From Arthrobacter sp. M2012083 (GTDB taxonomy: Bacteria; Actinomycetota; Actinomycetes; Actinomycetales; Micrococcaceae): DNA of 64,000 nt. A model generated the notes under the pieces. That model did no database searches and was not told where the DNA came from. It worked only from the letters and a program-made list of their open reading frames with translations. Below, one piece after another: positions 32,827-41,133 of the stretch; the first letter of the stretch is position 1; each line of letters begins with the position of its first letter. The DNA is taken from NCBI RefSeq assembly GCF_000281065.1, contig NZ_AKKK01000006.1:124001-188000 (forward strand). The letters are read 5' to 3'. The position numbers and the translations under genes were made by a program.

Positions 32827-33468
32827 CTACCGCCGCAATGCGCCTTCCCACACCAGGGTAACGGCGTTGCGAACTCGGTTCCGGGTCGCTTCGACGGAAG
32901 CGGCGTCTGAACCCGGTGCCCGGACCACGAACTGGTAGTAATACAATCCGTTGATGAGGTCGATCATGGCCTCGACGTCCAAGTCCGGCGATAGCTCACC
33001 GGAGCTGATGCCCCGCCTGATTTCCTCAGCAATGGGCTCACGGCGTCGGGACACGTGACGATCCCAAGACAGCGCCCGGAGTTCGTCATTTTCCAGCCCC
33101 ATGGCAATGCGCTTCTTCACCAAGGCACCTACGCGACCATCAACGTCGATCGCCGCTTCCTCGTAGGAGGCGAGGATCGTGTCCAGGGTGGTGTCCCGGC
33201 GCTTGAAGCCAATGCTGGATCGAACACTGTCCAAGGCGGCGGCCAGCAGTTCCTCACGGCTGCTCCATCGTCGATACAGGGCAGCACGGCTTACGCCTGA
33301 ACGTTCCGTAATCGCGGAGACTGTCACGTCCCGGGTGTCCCGTTCCAGCAACAGTTCCACCGTGGCGGATAGGACCGTGGACTCCAGGGCGGTGTCGCGA
33401 GGCCGGCCGGGCCGCCGCTCAGTAGCAACGGCGGCCCCTGCGGCAACAGCCGCTGCCGCATCAGGCAT
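32827..33468 (-). CDS. TetR family regulator, last gene of the Phn-type operon
   Basis: 213 residues. HTH at about 22-70 (TVSAITERSGVSRAALYRRWSSREELLAAAL); the C-terminal region matches the TetR_C type with DLINGLYYYQFVVR. The ATG at 33468 overlaps the phosphatase stop by 8 nt, so it is co-translated with the importer/phosphatase genes and probably controls them. The preceding Ala-rich stretch (AAAAVAAGAAVA) is a non-conserved tail. Confidence 0.85.
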   Translation of the reverse strand: MPDAAAAVAAGAAVATERRPGRPRDTALESTVLSATVELLLERDTRDVTVSAITERSGVSRAALYRRWSSREELLAAALDSVRSSIGFKRRDTTLDTILASYEEAAIDVDGRVGALVKKRIAMGLENDELRALSWDRHVSRRREPIAEEIRRGISSGELSPDLDVEAMIDLINGLYYYQFVVRAPGSDAASVEATRNRVRNAVTLVWEGALRR

Positions 33469-34228
33469 CCTCAGCCACCAGGCGCTCGCGGAGCTTGGCA
33501 ATGGTCGCATCCGAAAGCCCCGCACGCCGGACAGGTTCCAGGACACTCCCGTGACGTTCCACGAGAATCCGTTGCATGCTTTCCATCGATTCCGCATGCG
33601 CCCCCATCATGGCACCCATTCCCTTGATCGCTTCCTCGTCGAGCACCCGTTCCGGCATGAGCCCGCCCATGATCGCCCGGAGCCGCGGGAACAACTGCGG
33701 CAGGCGGGTGGCCGTCACTGCATAGTCGGCGGAGATGGTTGCCGCAGTGGCGCCCAGGGCAGAAAGCACGACGGCGGCGAAGACTCCCGTACGGTCCTTG
33801 CCGGCCGCGCAATGGAAGACGGTTGCGCCCTCGCTCATGGCCACGAGCGTCGCGCCCAAGGCAAGCTGCCGGGCCTGGGTTTCGAGCAGGTTCGCGTACC
33901 AAGCACCGACGTGTGCAGGAGTAGAGGCGGAGGACATCATTTCGTGGCTGATGTCTTCCGGCAATGAGACAGAAGCCGTCAAAGCCAGATGGTGATAGTT
34001 CACGCCGGGCACGGTCAGTGGGCCGCGGCCGGTCATGAGTGCCTCTTCCGGTGAGCGGAGATCGATGACGGATGTGACGCCGTCGTCGATCATCTGTTGG
34101 GCAAAAGCGGCGGGCATCACGGAGACGTCATCGCTGCGGAGCAGCACGCCGGGGCGGGTAGTCCCACCTGTGACAGGCAGGCCGCCGAGGTCCCGCAGGT
34201 TGACTGGAGCGAGGTCAAGAGTTTCCAA
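33461..34228 (-). CDS. Tyrosine-phosphatase-like protein (Y_phosphatase3, MptpB/LipA-like)
   Basis: About 255 residues. Signature loop HCAAGKDRTG contains the catalytic Cys and Arg of the C(X)5R class with the Lys/Asp typical of MptpB-like enzymes, which act on phosphotyrosine, phosphoserine/threonine and phosphoinositides. The N-terminal NLRDLGGLPV and VIDLRSPEEA segments are family motifs. The start is probably the TTG at 34228 with AGGAAG 4 nt upstream, just after the permease stop; no ATG/GTG fits. Position in a Phn-type uptake operon suggests it dephosphorylates an imported phosphoester rather than a protein. Confidence 0.8.
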   Translation of the reverse strand: METLDLAPVNLRDLGGLPVTGGTTRPGVLLRSDDVSVMPAAFAQQMIDDGVTSVIDLRSPEEALMTGRGPLTVPGVNYHHLALTASVSLPEDISHEMMSSASTPAHVGAWYANLLETQARQLALGATLVAMSEGATVFHCAAGKDRTGVFAAVVLSALGATAATISADYAVTATRLPQLFPRLRAIMGGLMPERVLDEEAIKGMGAMMGAHAESMESMQRILVERHGSVLEPVRRAGLSDATIAKLRERLVAEDA

Positions 34229-34236
34229 GAGGCTTC

Positions 34237-35106
34237 CTAGCTGAGCTTCGCGCGGACAAAGGCGCTGACCCGGTCGATGATGGTGACCAGCACGACGATG
34301 CTGATGATGATGGCGCAAAGGTGTCCGTAATCGTACATGCGCATTGCGGTAGTAAGTTCCAAGCCGATGCCGCCGGCGCCCACCAACCCCAGGATGGTTG
34401 CGCCGCGGACGTTGCCTTCGAACAGGAGCAGGGTGTAGCTGACCAGCAACGGAGCGGCCTGGGTGAGTACCGCGTAGCTGATGATCTGCCGCTTGTTGGC
34501 GCCCACTGCGGTGAGCGCTTCCACCGGTCCGGGCTGCACGGATTCCATGGCCTCTGCGTAAACCTTGCCAATGGAGCCAATCGAGCCCAGCACGATCGCG
34601 AGGATGCCCGCGAAGGGACCCAAGCCAACAGCGGAAACGAACATGAGCGCGAAGATGAGCTCGGGGATGGAACGCAGCACGTTCAGCACGGCCCGGCAGG
34701 TCGTGTAGACCCAGCGTGGCGCGATGTTGCTGGCAGCGCCGAAGCTCAGCAGCAGCGACGCCAAGGCGCCAAGTACTGTACCCACCAGAGCCATCTGCAA
34801 CGTCTCGACGAGTAGCTTGACGATGATGCCGAATTTGTCGAACGTCGGTGGGAACAAACGGCCCAGGAAGTTGCCCATGTTCGGGATGCCGCTGAGGAGC
34901 TTTTCGGGGTTGAACCCGGCGCCCATGCCGGCCCAGATGAGCACCACCGCAATGATTGCCCAGAGGGCAGCACCACGTGGTGTAGGAAGGCCGAAGGGGC
35001 GGGAGAGCCGGAGGCGGTCTGCTTCCGGGAGGCTCGAGTTGATGGTTTTGCCGGACGGTGCTTCCGGGGCAATCTCAGTTTTCGAGGAGCTCAGTGTCTG
35101 TTCCAT
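34237..35106 (-). CDS. phnE: PhnE-type ABC transporter permease
   Basis: 289 residues with about 6 spans; a polar N-tail of about 40 residues precedes WAIIAVVLIWAGMGAGF. The EAA-type motif is in the segment VGANKRQIISYAVLTQAAPLL. AAAGGAGGTG precedes the ATG at 35106, which lies inside the phnC end (32-nt overlap), so an upstream ATG at 35187 is unlikely. Pairs with PhnC and PhnD. Phosphonate, phosphite or phosphoester substrates all occur in this family. Confidence 0.85.
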   Translation of the reverse strand: MEQTLSSSKTEIAPEAPSGKTINSSLPEADRLRLSRPFGLPTPRGAALWAIIAVVLIWAGMGAGFNPEKLLSGIPNMGNFLGRLFPPTFDKFGIIVKLLVETLQMALVGTVLGALASLLLSFGAASNIAPRWVYTTCRAVLNVLRSIPELIFALMFVSAVGLGPFAGILAIVLGSIGSIGKVYAEAMESVQPGPVEALTAVGANKRQIISYAVLTQAAPLLVSYTLLLFEGNVRGATILGLVGAGGIGLELTTAMRMYDYGHLCAIIISIVVLVTIIDRVSAFVRAKLS

Positions 35107-35884
35107 AAATCTGGTGCACCTCCTTTTCGGTGATGGTGGTGGCGGCTCCAGCGAACACGAGCTCGCCGGAGTGAAGTCCGAGGACACGGTCGGCGTAGCG
35201 GCGTGCGAGGCCCACCACGTGCAGGCTGACGATCACCGGGATCTGTTCCTCGCGGGCTATGTCGCGGAGCAGCCCAAGAATGTTTCCGGCGAGGCGCGGG
35301 TCCAGGGAGGCGACGGGTTCGTCGGCAAGAATCAGGCGGGGTTGCTGCATCAATGCGCGGGCAATGGCAACGCGCTGCTGCTCACCACCACTCAAGCTCC
35401 GGCATGGCTGTTTGGCTTTGTGCGCCAGGCCCACTCTGTCCAGCAGTTCAAGCGCCATGGTCCGTTGGGCCCTGCTGAACGTACCCAAGACGTTGAGCGC
35501 TCCGGCTGAGTGCAGGCCACCCGTGAGGACGTTCGTCAGGGCGGTTAGCCGCGGCACCAAATTGAAGTGCTGAAAGACATACCCGACGTCGGATCGCAGC
35601 TCGCGCAGGCCGGTCGCGTTCTGCTGGGCGACCGGGCGCCCGGCTACTTCCAGTGTGTCAGCGGTAAAGGGAGCAATGCCGGTGAGTGTCTTCATGAGGG
35701 TCGACTTGCCCGAGCCGGAGTGGCCCAACAGGGCGACGACTTCGCCGGGGTACACGTCCAAGGTGATGCCCGCCAGTGCCACCTGTTCGCCGTACTGGAC
35801 CCTCAACCGACGCGCGCGGACGGTGGGCGTCGCCGACCCGGCGAGTGCCGGCGTCGTGAGTTCTTCAGGTGACAGCACGCTCAT
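35075..35884 (-). CDS. phnC: PhnC-type ABC transporter ATP-binding protein
   Basis: 269 residues. Walker A LLGHSGSGKSTLMKTL, Q-loop YVFQHFNLVPRLTAL, signature CRSLSGGEQQRVAIARAL, Walker B LILADEPVASLDP and the switch His (IVSLHVVGLARRYAD) are all intact. ATGA overlap with phnD upstream. Energises the PhnE permease. Confidence 0.9.
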   Translation of the reverse strand: MSVLSPEELTTPALAGSATPTVRARRLRVQYGEQVALAGITLDVYPGEVVALLGHSGSGKSTLMKTLTGIAPFTADTLEVAGRPVAQQNATGLRELRSDVGYVFQHFNLVPRLTALTNVLTGGLHSAGALNVLGTFSRAQRTMALELLDRVGLAHKAKQPCRSLSGGEQQRVAIARALMQQPRLILADEPVASLDPRLAGNILGLLRDIAREEQIPVIVSLHVVGLARRYADRVLGLHSGELVFAGAATTITEKEVHQIYGTDTELLEN

Positions 35885-36783
35885 CGGATGTCCTGGAGGT
35901 CCACGCCGATGGACTCGGCCACGTCCACCAGGGGAGCGTAGGTGCTGAACTCCGGGTCCTTGGCGGGTTCGCCTGTGATTCCGAACGTCTTGGACACCTT
36001 CTCGTTACTGGTCATAAGCTCGGGGAGCTTGGCCTTGAGGGCTTCGCGTGCTTCGTCGTCCAGGCCCTTGCGCACCACGATGGAGATGCCGACGGGGATG
36101 GGGGCGGACTTTGCGATGATGCTTATTTCGTCTTCCTTGATGACGCCCTTTTGGACGAAGGTGGGGTAAAGCTGGCGGGCCGTGCACGCGACGTCCACGT
36201 TGCCGTTCGCCAGCGCCAGGACGGCAGAGTCATGGGAGCCGGCGAAGGTGCTCTTGTAATCGGTGCCGTCGATGAGGCCGGCCTTGGCAAGCAATGACTT
36301 GGGCATGAAGTATCCCGTAGTGGAGCCAGGATCGATGAACGCCACCTGCTTGCCCCTTACATCGGCCGCTGATTGAATGCCACTGTCCTTCTTGGCCAGG
36401 CAGAAGCTGGCGGGCTCGGTGCTGGCCGGCCAGACGAGGAGGGGATCCACGCTCTCCGTCTTGTACGCGAGGGCCGCGGAGAACTGGCTAAGGATGGCGA
36501 CATCCACGGATCCGTTCCGGACGGCTTCGACGACGCCCAGGTAATCGGCCGGCTGCAGATTGGACACGGTACGGCCGGAGGCCTCGCCCACCATGGTGGC
36601 GAGTTCGCCCATAATGGCCTGCTCGTCGGGGTCGTCGGTGCCCGGCGGGGTGGCGAAAACGAGTTCGGTGCTGCTTTTGCTTTCGGAGCCAGCCGCGTTG
36701 GCGTCGCCGGAGCAGCCGGCGAGGGCGCCGATGGCCAGGAGTCCGAGAATCGAAGTTGCGATGATGCCTGCACGAGCGTGCAT
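35881..36783 (-). CDS. phnD: PhnD-type substrate-binding lipoprotein
   Basis: 300 residues. Signal peptide with lipobox ALAGC (Cys about 24), so it is membrane-anchored outside. The mature protein is a type II periplasmic-binding fold of the PhnD/PtxB/phosphate-phosphonate family: TPPGTDDPDEQAIMGEL, SNLQPADYLGVVEAVRNGSVDVAILS, VAFIDPGSTTGYFMPKSLL, GSHDSAVLALANGNVDVACT. The start is the ATG at 36783 with GGAAGG upstream; a further ATG 18 nt upstream lacks a site. First gene of the operon phnD-phnC-phnE-phosphatase-TetR. No C-P lyase or phosphonatase gene is present. Confidence 0.85.
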   Translation of the reverse strand: MHARAGIIATSILGLLAIGALAGCSGDANAAGSESKSSTELVFATPPGTDDPDEQAIMGELATMVGEASGRTVSNLQPADYLGVVEAVRNGSVDVAILSQFSAALAYKTESVDPLLVWPASTEPASFCLAKKDSGIQSAADVRGKQVAFIDPGSTTGYFMPKSLLAKAGLIDGTDYKSTFAGSHDSAVLALANGNVDVACTARQLYPTFVQKGVIKEDEISIIAKSAPIPVGISIVVRKGLDDEAREALKAKLPELMTSNEKVSKTFGITGEPAKDPEFSTYAPLVDVAESIGVDLQDIR

Positions 36784-36973
36784 GGTGGTGCCTTCCGTCA
36801 TGTGTTGGGGTGACGGGAATTACGAAACCAGTGGTATCTGAATCAAAATTACGAGACTGCCGTACTTCAAATGGCGGGGAGGTTAACTGTTCGCTTCGCC
36901 TCTGTCCGGCCTCGCAGTCCGTCCTGTGGCCCTGTTTCGTGACCCGAGGCAACCATGGAGCAGACTTAGACGG

Positions 36974-38338
36974 GTGACCGCCAATAAACCCCGCCCCGGC
37001 CTTGCGATCGCCGCGCTGAGCCTCGGGACTGCGCTAAACCCGTTGAACTCGTCCATGATTGCTGTGGCGCTGGTGGTCCTGCGGGAGCATTTCGAGCTCG
37101 ACGTCGCCACCGTCACTTGGGTGATCACGTCTTTCTATCTCGCGTCCGCGGCAGGCCAGCCCCTCATGGGCCGGCTCGCCGACCGCTTCGGTCCGCGCCG
37201 CCTGTTCATGTTCGGCATGGCATTGGTGGCGGTCACGTGCGCAATCGCGCCGTTCCTCCCCAACTTCGCGTTGGTCTGCGTGGCACGCGCGCTGATGGCT
37301 GTAGGGACCGCGACGGCGTACCCGTCCGCCGTCGTGATGGTCACCGAGTTGAGCCGACTGGCTAGCCTGCCATCCACGCGGCCGTTGGGCCGGATCCAGA
37401 TGGCGAACACGTCGGCTGCGGCTGTGGGCCCTGTGGTGGGCGGGCTCTTGGTGAGTCTAGTGGGGTGGCAGGCGCTGTTCGCGGTCAATGTGCCCATCGC
37501 TTTGCTGGCAATGATCGTGGTGTACAAGGCGGCACCGGTGGATTCCGGGCGGGAGACCGGCAAGCTTGGGCAACTGATCCGGGATTCCGACATCCCCGGC
37601 ATCCTCGCGTTCGTCACTTCGCTGATGCTGGCCATGATGGCACTGCTCAATGTGATGCCCGGCTACCGCTGGTACCTGCTGGGCGCCGCCACGGTAATCG
37701 GCGCGCTGTTCGCCTGGCGCGAGCTGCGCTTCCAACCGCCGTTCCTGGACCTCCGCTTGCTCGGCCGGAACCGTCCGTTGCTGCTGGTCTACCTGCTGTT
37801 CGTCGTCTTCAGCGGCGTCTACTACTTTGCCTTCTTCGGGCTTCCGCAGTTGCTGCAGGAGGCGGGGAAGTACGACGCCGGTGTGGTGGGCCTGCTCATG
37901 CTGCCCCTTGCGGCGTTGTCGGTTGTGGTGACGCCACTGACCGTGCGGTTTATTGAGCGGTTCGGCGTGCGACCCGTACTGATTACCGGGGTGTTGATCC
38001 TGACCATTTCGGCCGGCACGCTCGGGTTCCTGACCATGACCCTGTGGGCGCCGCTGGTGTTCGTCCTGACCGCATTAATGGGCGTGCCGTATGGCGTGGT
38101 GAGTACCGCCTCCAACCAAGGCCTTTACGTTTCTGCCCGCCCCGAAGAGAGGGGAGTAGCCACCGGGATCTTCCAAACGTGCCGCTACTTGGGGGCCATC
38201 ACCGCCACCGTGCTGATTGGCGTGCTCTACGGCCCCGGCGTGAACCAGGCCAACTGGGGAATCATGGTGCTGGTGATGCTTGGCCTCAGTGCTGTGGTGC
38301 TGGTGCTGGCCGTGATGTGGCGGAAGCCCGCGGTCTAG
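36974..38338 (+). CDS. MFS transporter, multidrug-efflux (DHA2-like) type
   Basis: 454 residues, 12-14 spans. N-terminal LNPLNSSMIAVALVVLREHF and GQPLMGRLADRFGPRRLFM are DHA2/EmrB-like. The GTG at 36974 fits the start of homology; the frame is open 16 codons upstream. Divergent from phnD with about 190 nt between. A 74-bp tandem duplication begins at its stop codon. Substrate unknown. Confidence 0.85.
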   Translation: MTANKPRPGLAIAALSLGTALNPLNSSMIAVALVVLREHFELDVATVTWVITSFYLASAAGQPLMGRLADRFGPRRLFMFGMALVAVTCAIAPFLPNFALVCVARALMAVGTATAYPSAVVMVTELSRLASLPSTRPLGRIQMANTSAAAVGPVVGGLLVSLVGWQALFAVNVPIALLAMIVVYKAAPVDSGRETGKLGQLIRDSDIPGILAFVTSLMLAMMALLNVMPGYRWYLLGAATVIGALFAWRELRFQPPFLDLRLLGRNRPLLLVYLLFVVFSGVYYFAFFGLPQLLQEAGKYDAGVVGLLMLPLAALSVVVTPLTVRFIERFGVRPVLITGVLILTISAGTLGFLTMTLWAPLVFVLTALMGVPYGVVSTASNQGLYVSARPEERGVATGIFQTCRYLGAITATVLIGVLYGPGVNQANWGIMVLVMLGLSAVVLVLAVMWRKPAV

Positions 38339-38500
38339 GCCCCACAATTCCTGGGTGGGGCGATGTGAGGCCCGATGTGCAGGGTATTTCGGTGTTGAAA
38401 GGCGCAGAGTAGGCCCCACAACTCCTGGGTGGGGCGTTGCGAGGCCCGATGTGCAGGGTATTTCGGTGTTGAAAGGCGCAGAGTAGGCCCCGCAACTCAG
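38336..38500. repeat. 74-bp direct repeat, two full copies plus a partial third, each with a hairpin
   Basis: The unit starting TAGGCCCCACAAYTCCTGGG occurs at 38336-38409 and 38410-38483 (a few mismatches), and a third copy begins at 38484 but diverges after about 16 nt. The first unit starts exactly at the MFS stop codon TAG. Each full unit has a GCCCCAC/GTGGGGC hairpin. The array fills the gap between two convergent genes, so it may be a duplicated terminator or a dispersed intergenic repeat. Confidence 0.8.
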
Positions 38501-38952
38501 GGGTTCAGCGGGACCAGGAGTGCCGCCGCCCCGGCAATGGAGAGTGCTGCGCGTGCGTGATTGGCCGGCACCCAGCCTCTCAGGAACCGGCTCCAATCCT
38601 GGCTGCCAGCCTGCGCCAGCCGGTTGTTGAGCGGTACATTGACTGCCATGGTTGAGACGAATCCAGCCAGGCAAGCGGCGGCTCCTGCCACCCGCAGCGG
38701 GGGGTGGCTCCCCGGATCCACGACGGCAGTAATCACCACAGCAGCTGAGGCGGCAGCCGAGCCGAAGAACAGGATCATGAACGGCGGGGTCACCGCCTTC
38801 CGGTTGATGGAGTTCATGGCGGTGACGGCTTCGCTTGCGGGCCGGACCCTAAGGGCGGGCATCACGAGTGCGGAGAAGGCGAAGTAGAAGCCGCCAACCA
38901 GTGCCGAACCAGTTCCTGCCGCCACGGGTAGCCATGTGCTGAGAGTTGTCAT
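38497..38952 (-). CDS. DUF1772 (anthrone oxygenase-like) membrane protein
   Basis: 151 residues with four hydrophobic segments. Family features: GGFYFAFSALVMPALR near the N-terminus, MNSINRKAVTPPFMILFFG, NVPLNNRLA, and the final WVPANHARAALSIAGAAALL. The ATG at 38952 is where homology begins. Divergent from the AraC gene at 39033, which may regulate it; the intergenic space is 80 bp. Confidence 0.8.
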   Translation of the reverse strand: MTTLSTWLPVAAGTGSALVGGFYFAFSALVMPALRVRPASEAVTAMNSINRKAVTPPFMILFFGSAAASAAVVITAVVDPGSHPPLRVAGAAACLAGFVSTMAVNVPLNNRLAQAGSQDWSRFLRGWVPANHARAALSIAGAAALLVPLNP

Positions 38953-39032
38953 GAGTCCAGTCTGCGCATTCGGTTCTGGACTCTGAATAGGTAGGGCTCT
39001 CTTTTTCATACGTGAGGGTCTATGCTGACCGC

Positions 39033-40010
39033 ATGGACCCGTTATCGCAGTTCCTCACAGGACCTCGCGCACAGGCTGCGTTCGCCTTGCGCGTGGTCAT
39101 GGACCCTCCGTTCGCCATCGACGTTCAGGACCAGGCCGCCCTCACCGTCATTGTGGTCGTTCGTGGGCAAGCTTGGATCGCCGCGGAAGGCGCTGTCCCG
39201 GAACTCATGATTCAAGGCCAGGCGGCCACTGTCCGCGGGCCGGGTCCTTATGTTGTGAGCGATGCACCCGGCAGGCGAGCCACCGTTGTGATCGGGGAAG
39301 ATCAGTCCTGCCGCACTCTCGAAGGCGAGCATCTGGAGCTCACGTTCTCTCAAGGCGTGCGGACCTGGGGGAACAGCCCCGACGGGGAGACGGTGCTGCT
39401 GATCGGCACGTATCAATCGAAGGCTGCAGCCGGCCAACTGGCCATGGCGGCGCTGCCCGCTGTGGCTGTCTTCTCGGAAGAAGACCTCGACGCCGGCCTG
39501 CTGGCCATGCTGGAACGCGAACTCACACACCAAGGCTTGGGGCAGGAAGGTGCGCTGGACAGGCTCTTGGATCTTCTCCTGCTGCAGCTCGTTCGCGCCA
39601 GCGTCCACCGTGCGGGGCCGGACAATCCAAGCTGGGCAACCGGAACCCGCGATCCGATGGTTGCCCGGGCGCTCGCGCTCTTGCATCAGGAGCCGGCGGC
39701 GCCATGGACCGTCGCCGCATTGGCGCACAGCTGCCACGTCTCAAGGGCGACCATGGCCGCCCGCTTCCGTACCGCCGTCGGGCAGTCACCCATGGCGTAC
39801 CTCAGCACGTGGCGACTGACGCTGGCTGCCGACAGATTGGTTTCGAGCGATGTGACGACGGCGGTGATCGCCGAAGAGCTTGGCTACAGCAACGCCTTCA
39901 CGTTCAGCGCTGCGTTCTCTCGCGAGTATGGCGTCAGCCCGAGTGGCTACCGACGATCTGCATCCATCTCAACGGGCGCGGGTGCGGGCCTGAGGACCGC
40001 CAAGGAGTAG
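39033..40010 (+). CDS. AraC family regulator with cupin_6 N-domain
   Basis: 325 residues: an N-terminal cupin_6-type ligand domain (about 1-195) and a C-terminal double-HTH AraC domain (about 210-315, WTVAALAHSCHVSRATMAARFRTAVGQSPMAYLSTWRL and IAEELGYSNAFTFSAAFSREYGVSPSGYR). The second HTH matches the consensus well. Members usually activate an adjacent oxidoreductase or membrane-protein gene; the divergent DUF1772 gene is the candidate. Confidence 0.85.
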   Translation: MDPLSQFLTGPRAQAAFALRVVMDPPFAIDVQDQAALTVIVVVRGQAWIAAEGAVPELMIQGQAATVRGPGPYVVSDAPGRRATVVIGEDQSCRTLEGEHLELTFSQGVRTWGNSPDGETVLLIGTYQSKAAAGQLAMAALPAVAVFSEEDLDAGLLAMLERELTHQGLGQEGALDRLLDLLLLQLVRASVHRAGPDNPSWATGTRDPMVARALALLHQEPAAPWTVAALAHSCHVSRATMAARFRTAVGQSPMAYLSTWRLTLAADRLVSSDVTTAVIAEELGYSNAFTFSAAFSREYGVSPSGYRRSASISTGAGAGLRTAKE

Positions 40011-40040
40011 GTGGTCGAAAGCAACGAGCGGAGCTATCCC

Positions 40041-40077
40041 TTGACTAAATAATTGAGTGTACTCATAATTGAGTCAA
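40041..40077 (+). promoter_or_regulatory. Strong promoter with nested palindromes (TetR-type operator)
   Basis: TTGACT (40041-40046) and CATAAT (40064-40069) are spaced by 17 bp. Two concentric dyads cover this promoter: TGAGT-GT-ACTCA (40054-40065) and the outer TTGACT/AGTCAA pair (40041-40046/40072-40077), centred within half a base of one another. The TetR gene closing the downstream operon is the obvious candidate repressor. Confidence 0.65.
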
Positions 40078-40105
40078 GTCAGTAATAAGCCAAGGGAGAG
40101 TTTCA

Positions 40106-41101
40106 GTGAAAGCCTTCGTCCTCACGCAGTACAAAGAACCGTTGCAGCAGATCGACGTACCTGAGCCCGTGCTCGGTGACCGTGACGTGTTGGTCGAAGT
40201 GAAAGCTGCCGGCCTGAACCAGCTCGACGAGAAGATCCGGCTAGGGGAGTTCAAGCAGATCCTCCCGTACAAGCTGCCGCAAGTTCTTGGTCACGATGTC
40301 GCTGGGGTGGTTCTGCAGGTCGGGGCGAAGGTTCGATCCTTCCAGCACGGCGACGAGGTATTCGCCCGCCCCGGAAATGACAGCATTGGGACGTTCGCGG
40401 AGCGCATCGCCGTAGCCGAGGAAGACCTGGCTATCAAACCGGCAAACATCAGCATGGAAGAGGCCGGGTCGCTTCCGCTGGTGGCCTTGACCGCCTGGCA
40501 GGCGCTGGTAGAGCGGGGCTCGGTGCGCCCCGGCCAGAAGGTGCTCATCCATGCGGGTGCCGGGGGAGTGGGCTCCATCGCTATTCAGCTCGCCAAATAC
40601 CTCGGGGCCGCGGTAGCTACTACGGTCAGTGCCGGGAACAAGGACTTTGTTCGGGAACTCGGCGCGGATGTGGTGATCGACTACCGGACCGAGGACTTCG
40701 CGGAGATCCTTCACGACTACGACCTTGTCCTGGACAGCCTCGGTGGTGAGAACCAGGAGCGCTCGCTGACAGTCCTGAAGCCTGGAGGGAAAGTTGTCGG
40801 CATCGCTGGGCCTCCAGACGCTGGCTTCGCCCGCCAGTTGGGTGCGAACGCACTATTGCGTGGTGTCATGACCCTGCTCAGTTCGGGTCTGCGACGCAAA
40901 GCCAAGCGCCTCGGCGTCACCTACGAGTTCCTCTTCATGCAGGCCAACGGCCAGCAGCTGCGGGAGATTGCGGCACTCATCGACGCCGGAGACATCAAGC
41001 CAGTAGTGGGACGGGTTACTCCGTTCGATCAAACCTCCGATGCCCTAGCGGCCCTTGATCAGGGCGGGATCCGCGGCAAGACCGTGGTCAGCCGTCTCTA
41101 A
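40106..41101 (+). CDS. Zinc-independent MDR oxidoreductase (quinone oxidoreductase-like)
   Basis: 331 residues of the zeta-crystallin/QOR branch of medium-chain dehydrogenases: QVLGHDVAGVVLQVG, the cofactor motif HAGAGGVGSIAIQLAKYLGA and the C-terminal KTVVSRL. The zinc-binding Cys/His set of alcohol dehydrogenases is absent. GTG start at 40106 with GGGAGAG upstream. First gene of a three-gene operon with an alpha/beta hydrolase and a TetR repressor, an arrangement typical of electrophile or xenobiotic response. Confidence 0.85.
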   Translation: MKAFVLTQYKEPLQQIDVPEPVLGDRDVLVEVKAAGLNQLDEKIRLGEFKQILPYKLPQVLGHDVAGVVLQVGAKVRSFQHGDEVFARPGNDSIGTFAERIAVAEEDLAIKPANISMEEAGSLPLVALTAWQALVERGSVRPGQKVLIHAGAGGVGSIAIQLAKYLGAAVATTVSAGNKDFVRELGADVVIDYRTEDFAEILHDYDLVLDSLGGENQERSLTVLKPGGKVVGIAGPPDAGFARQLGANALLRGVMTLLSSGLRRKAKRLGVTYEFLFMQANGQQLREIAALIDAGDIKPVVGRVTPFDQTSDALAALDQGGIRGKTVVSRL

Positions 41102-41133
41102 ACACAAACCAACAAAACGACAGGACCAAAACC

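Noticed and set aside
34237..36783. Calling the Phn operon a phosphonate degradation cluster
   Set aside because: Only the importer, a phosphoesterase-type phosphatase and a regulator are present. No C-P lyase, phosphonatase or phosphite dehydrogenase is in the window, so the substrate is left open.
38336..38500. CRISPR array
   Set aside because: The 74-bp repeats are directly adjacent without spacers, and no cas genes are present.
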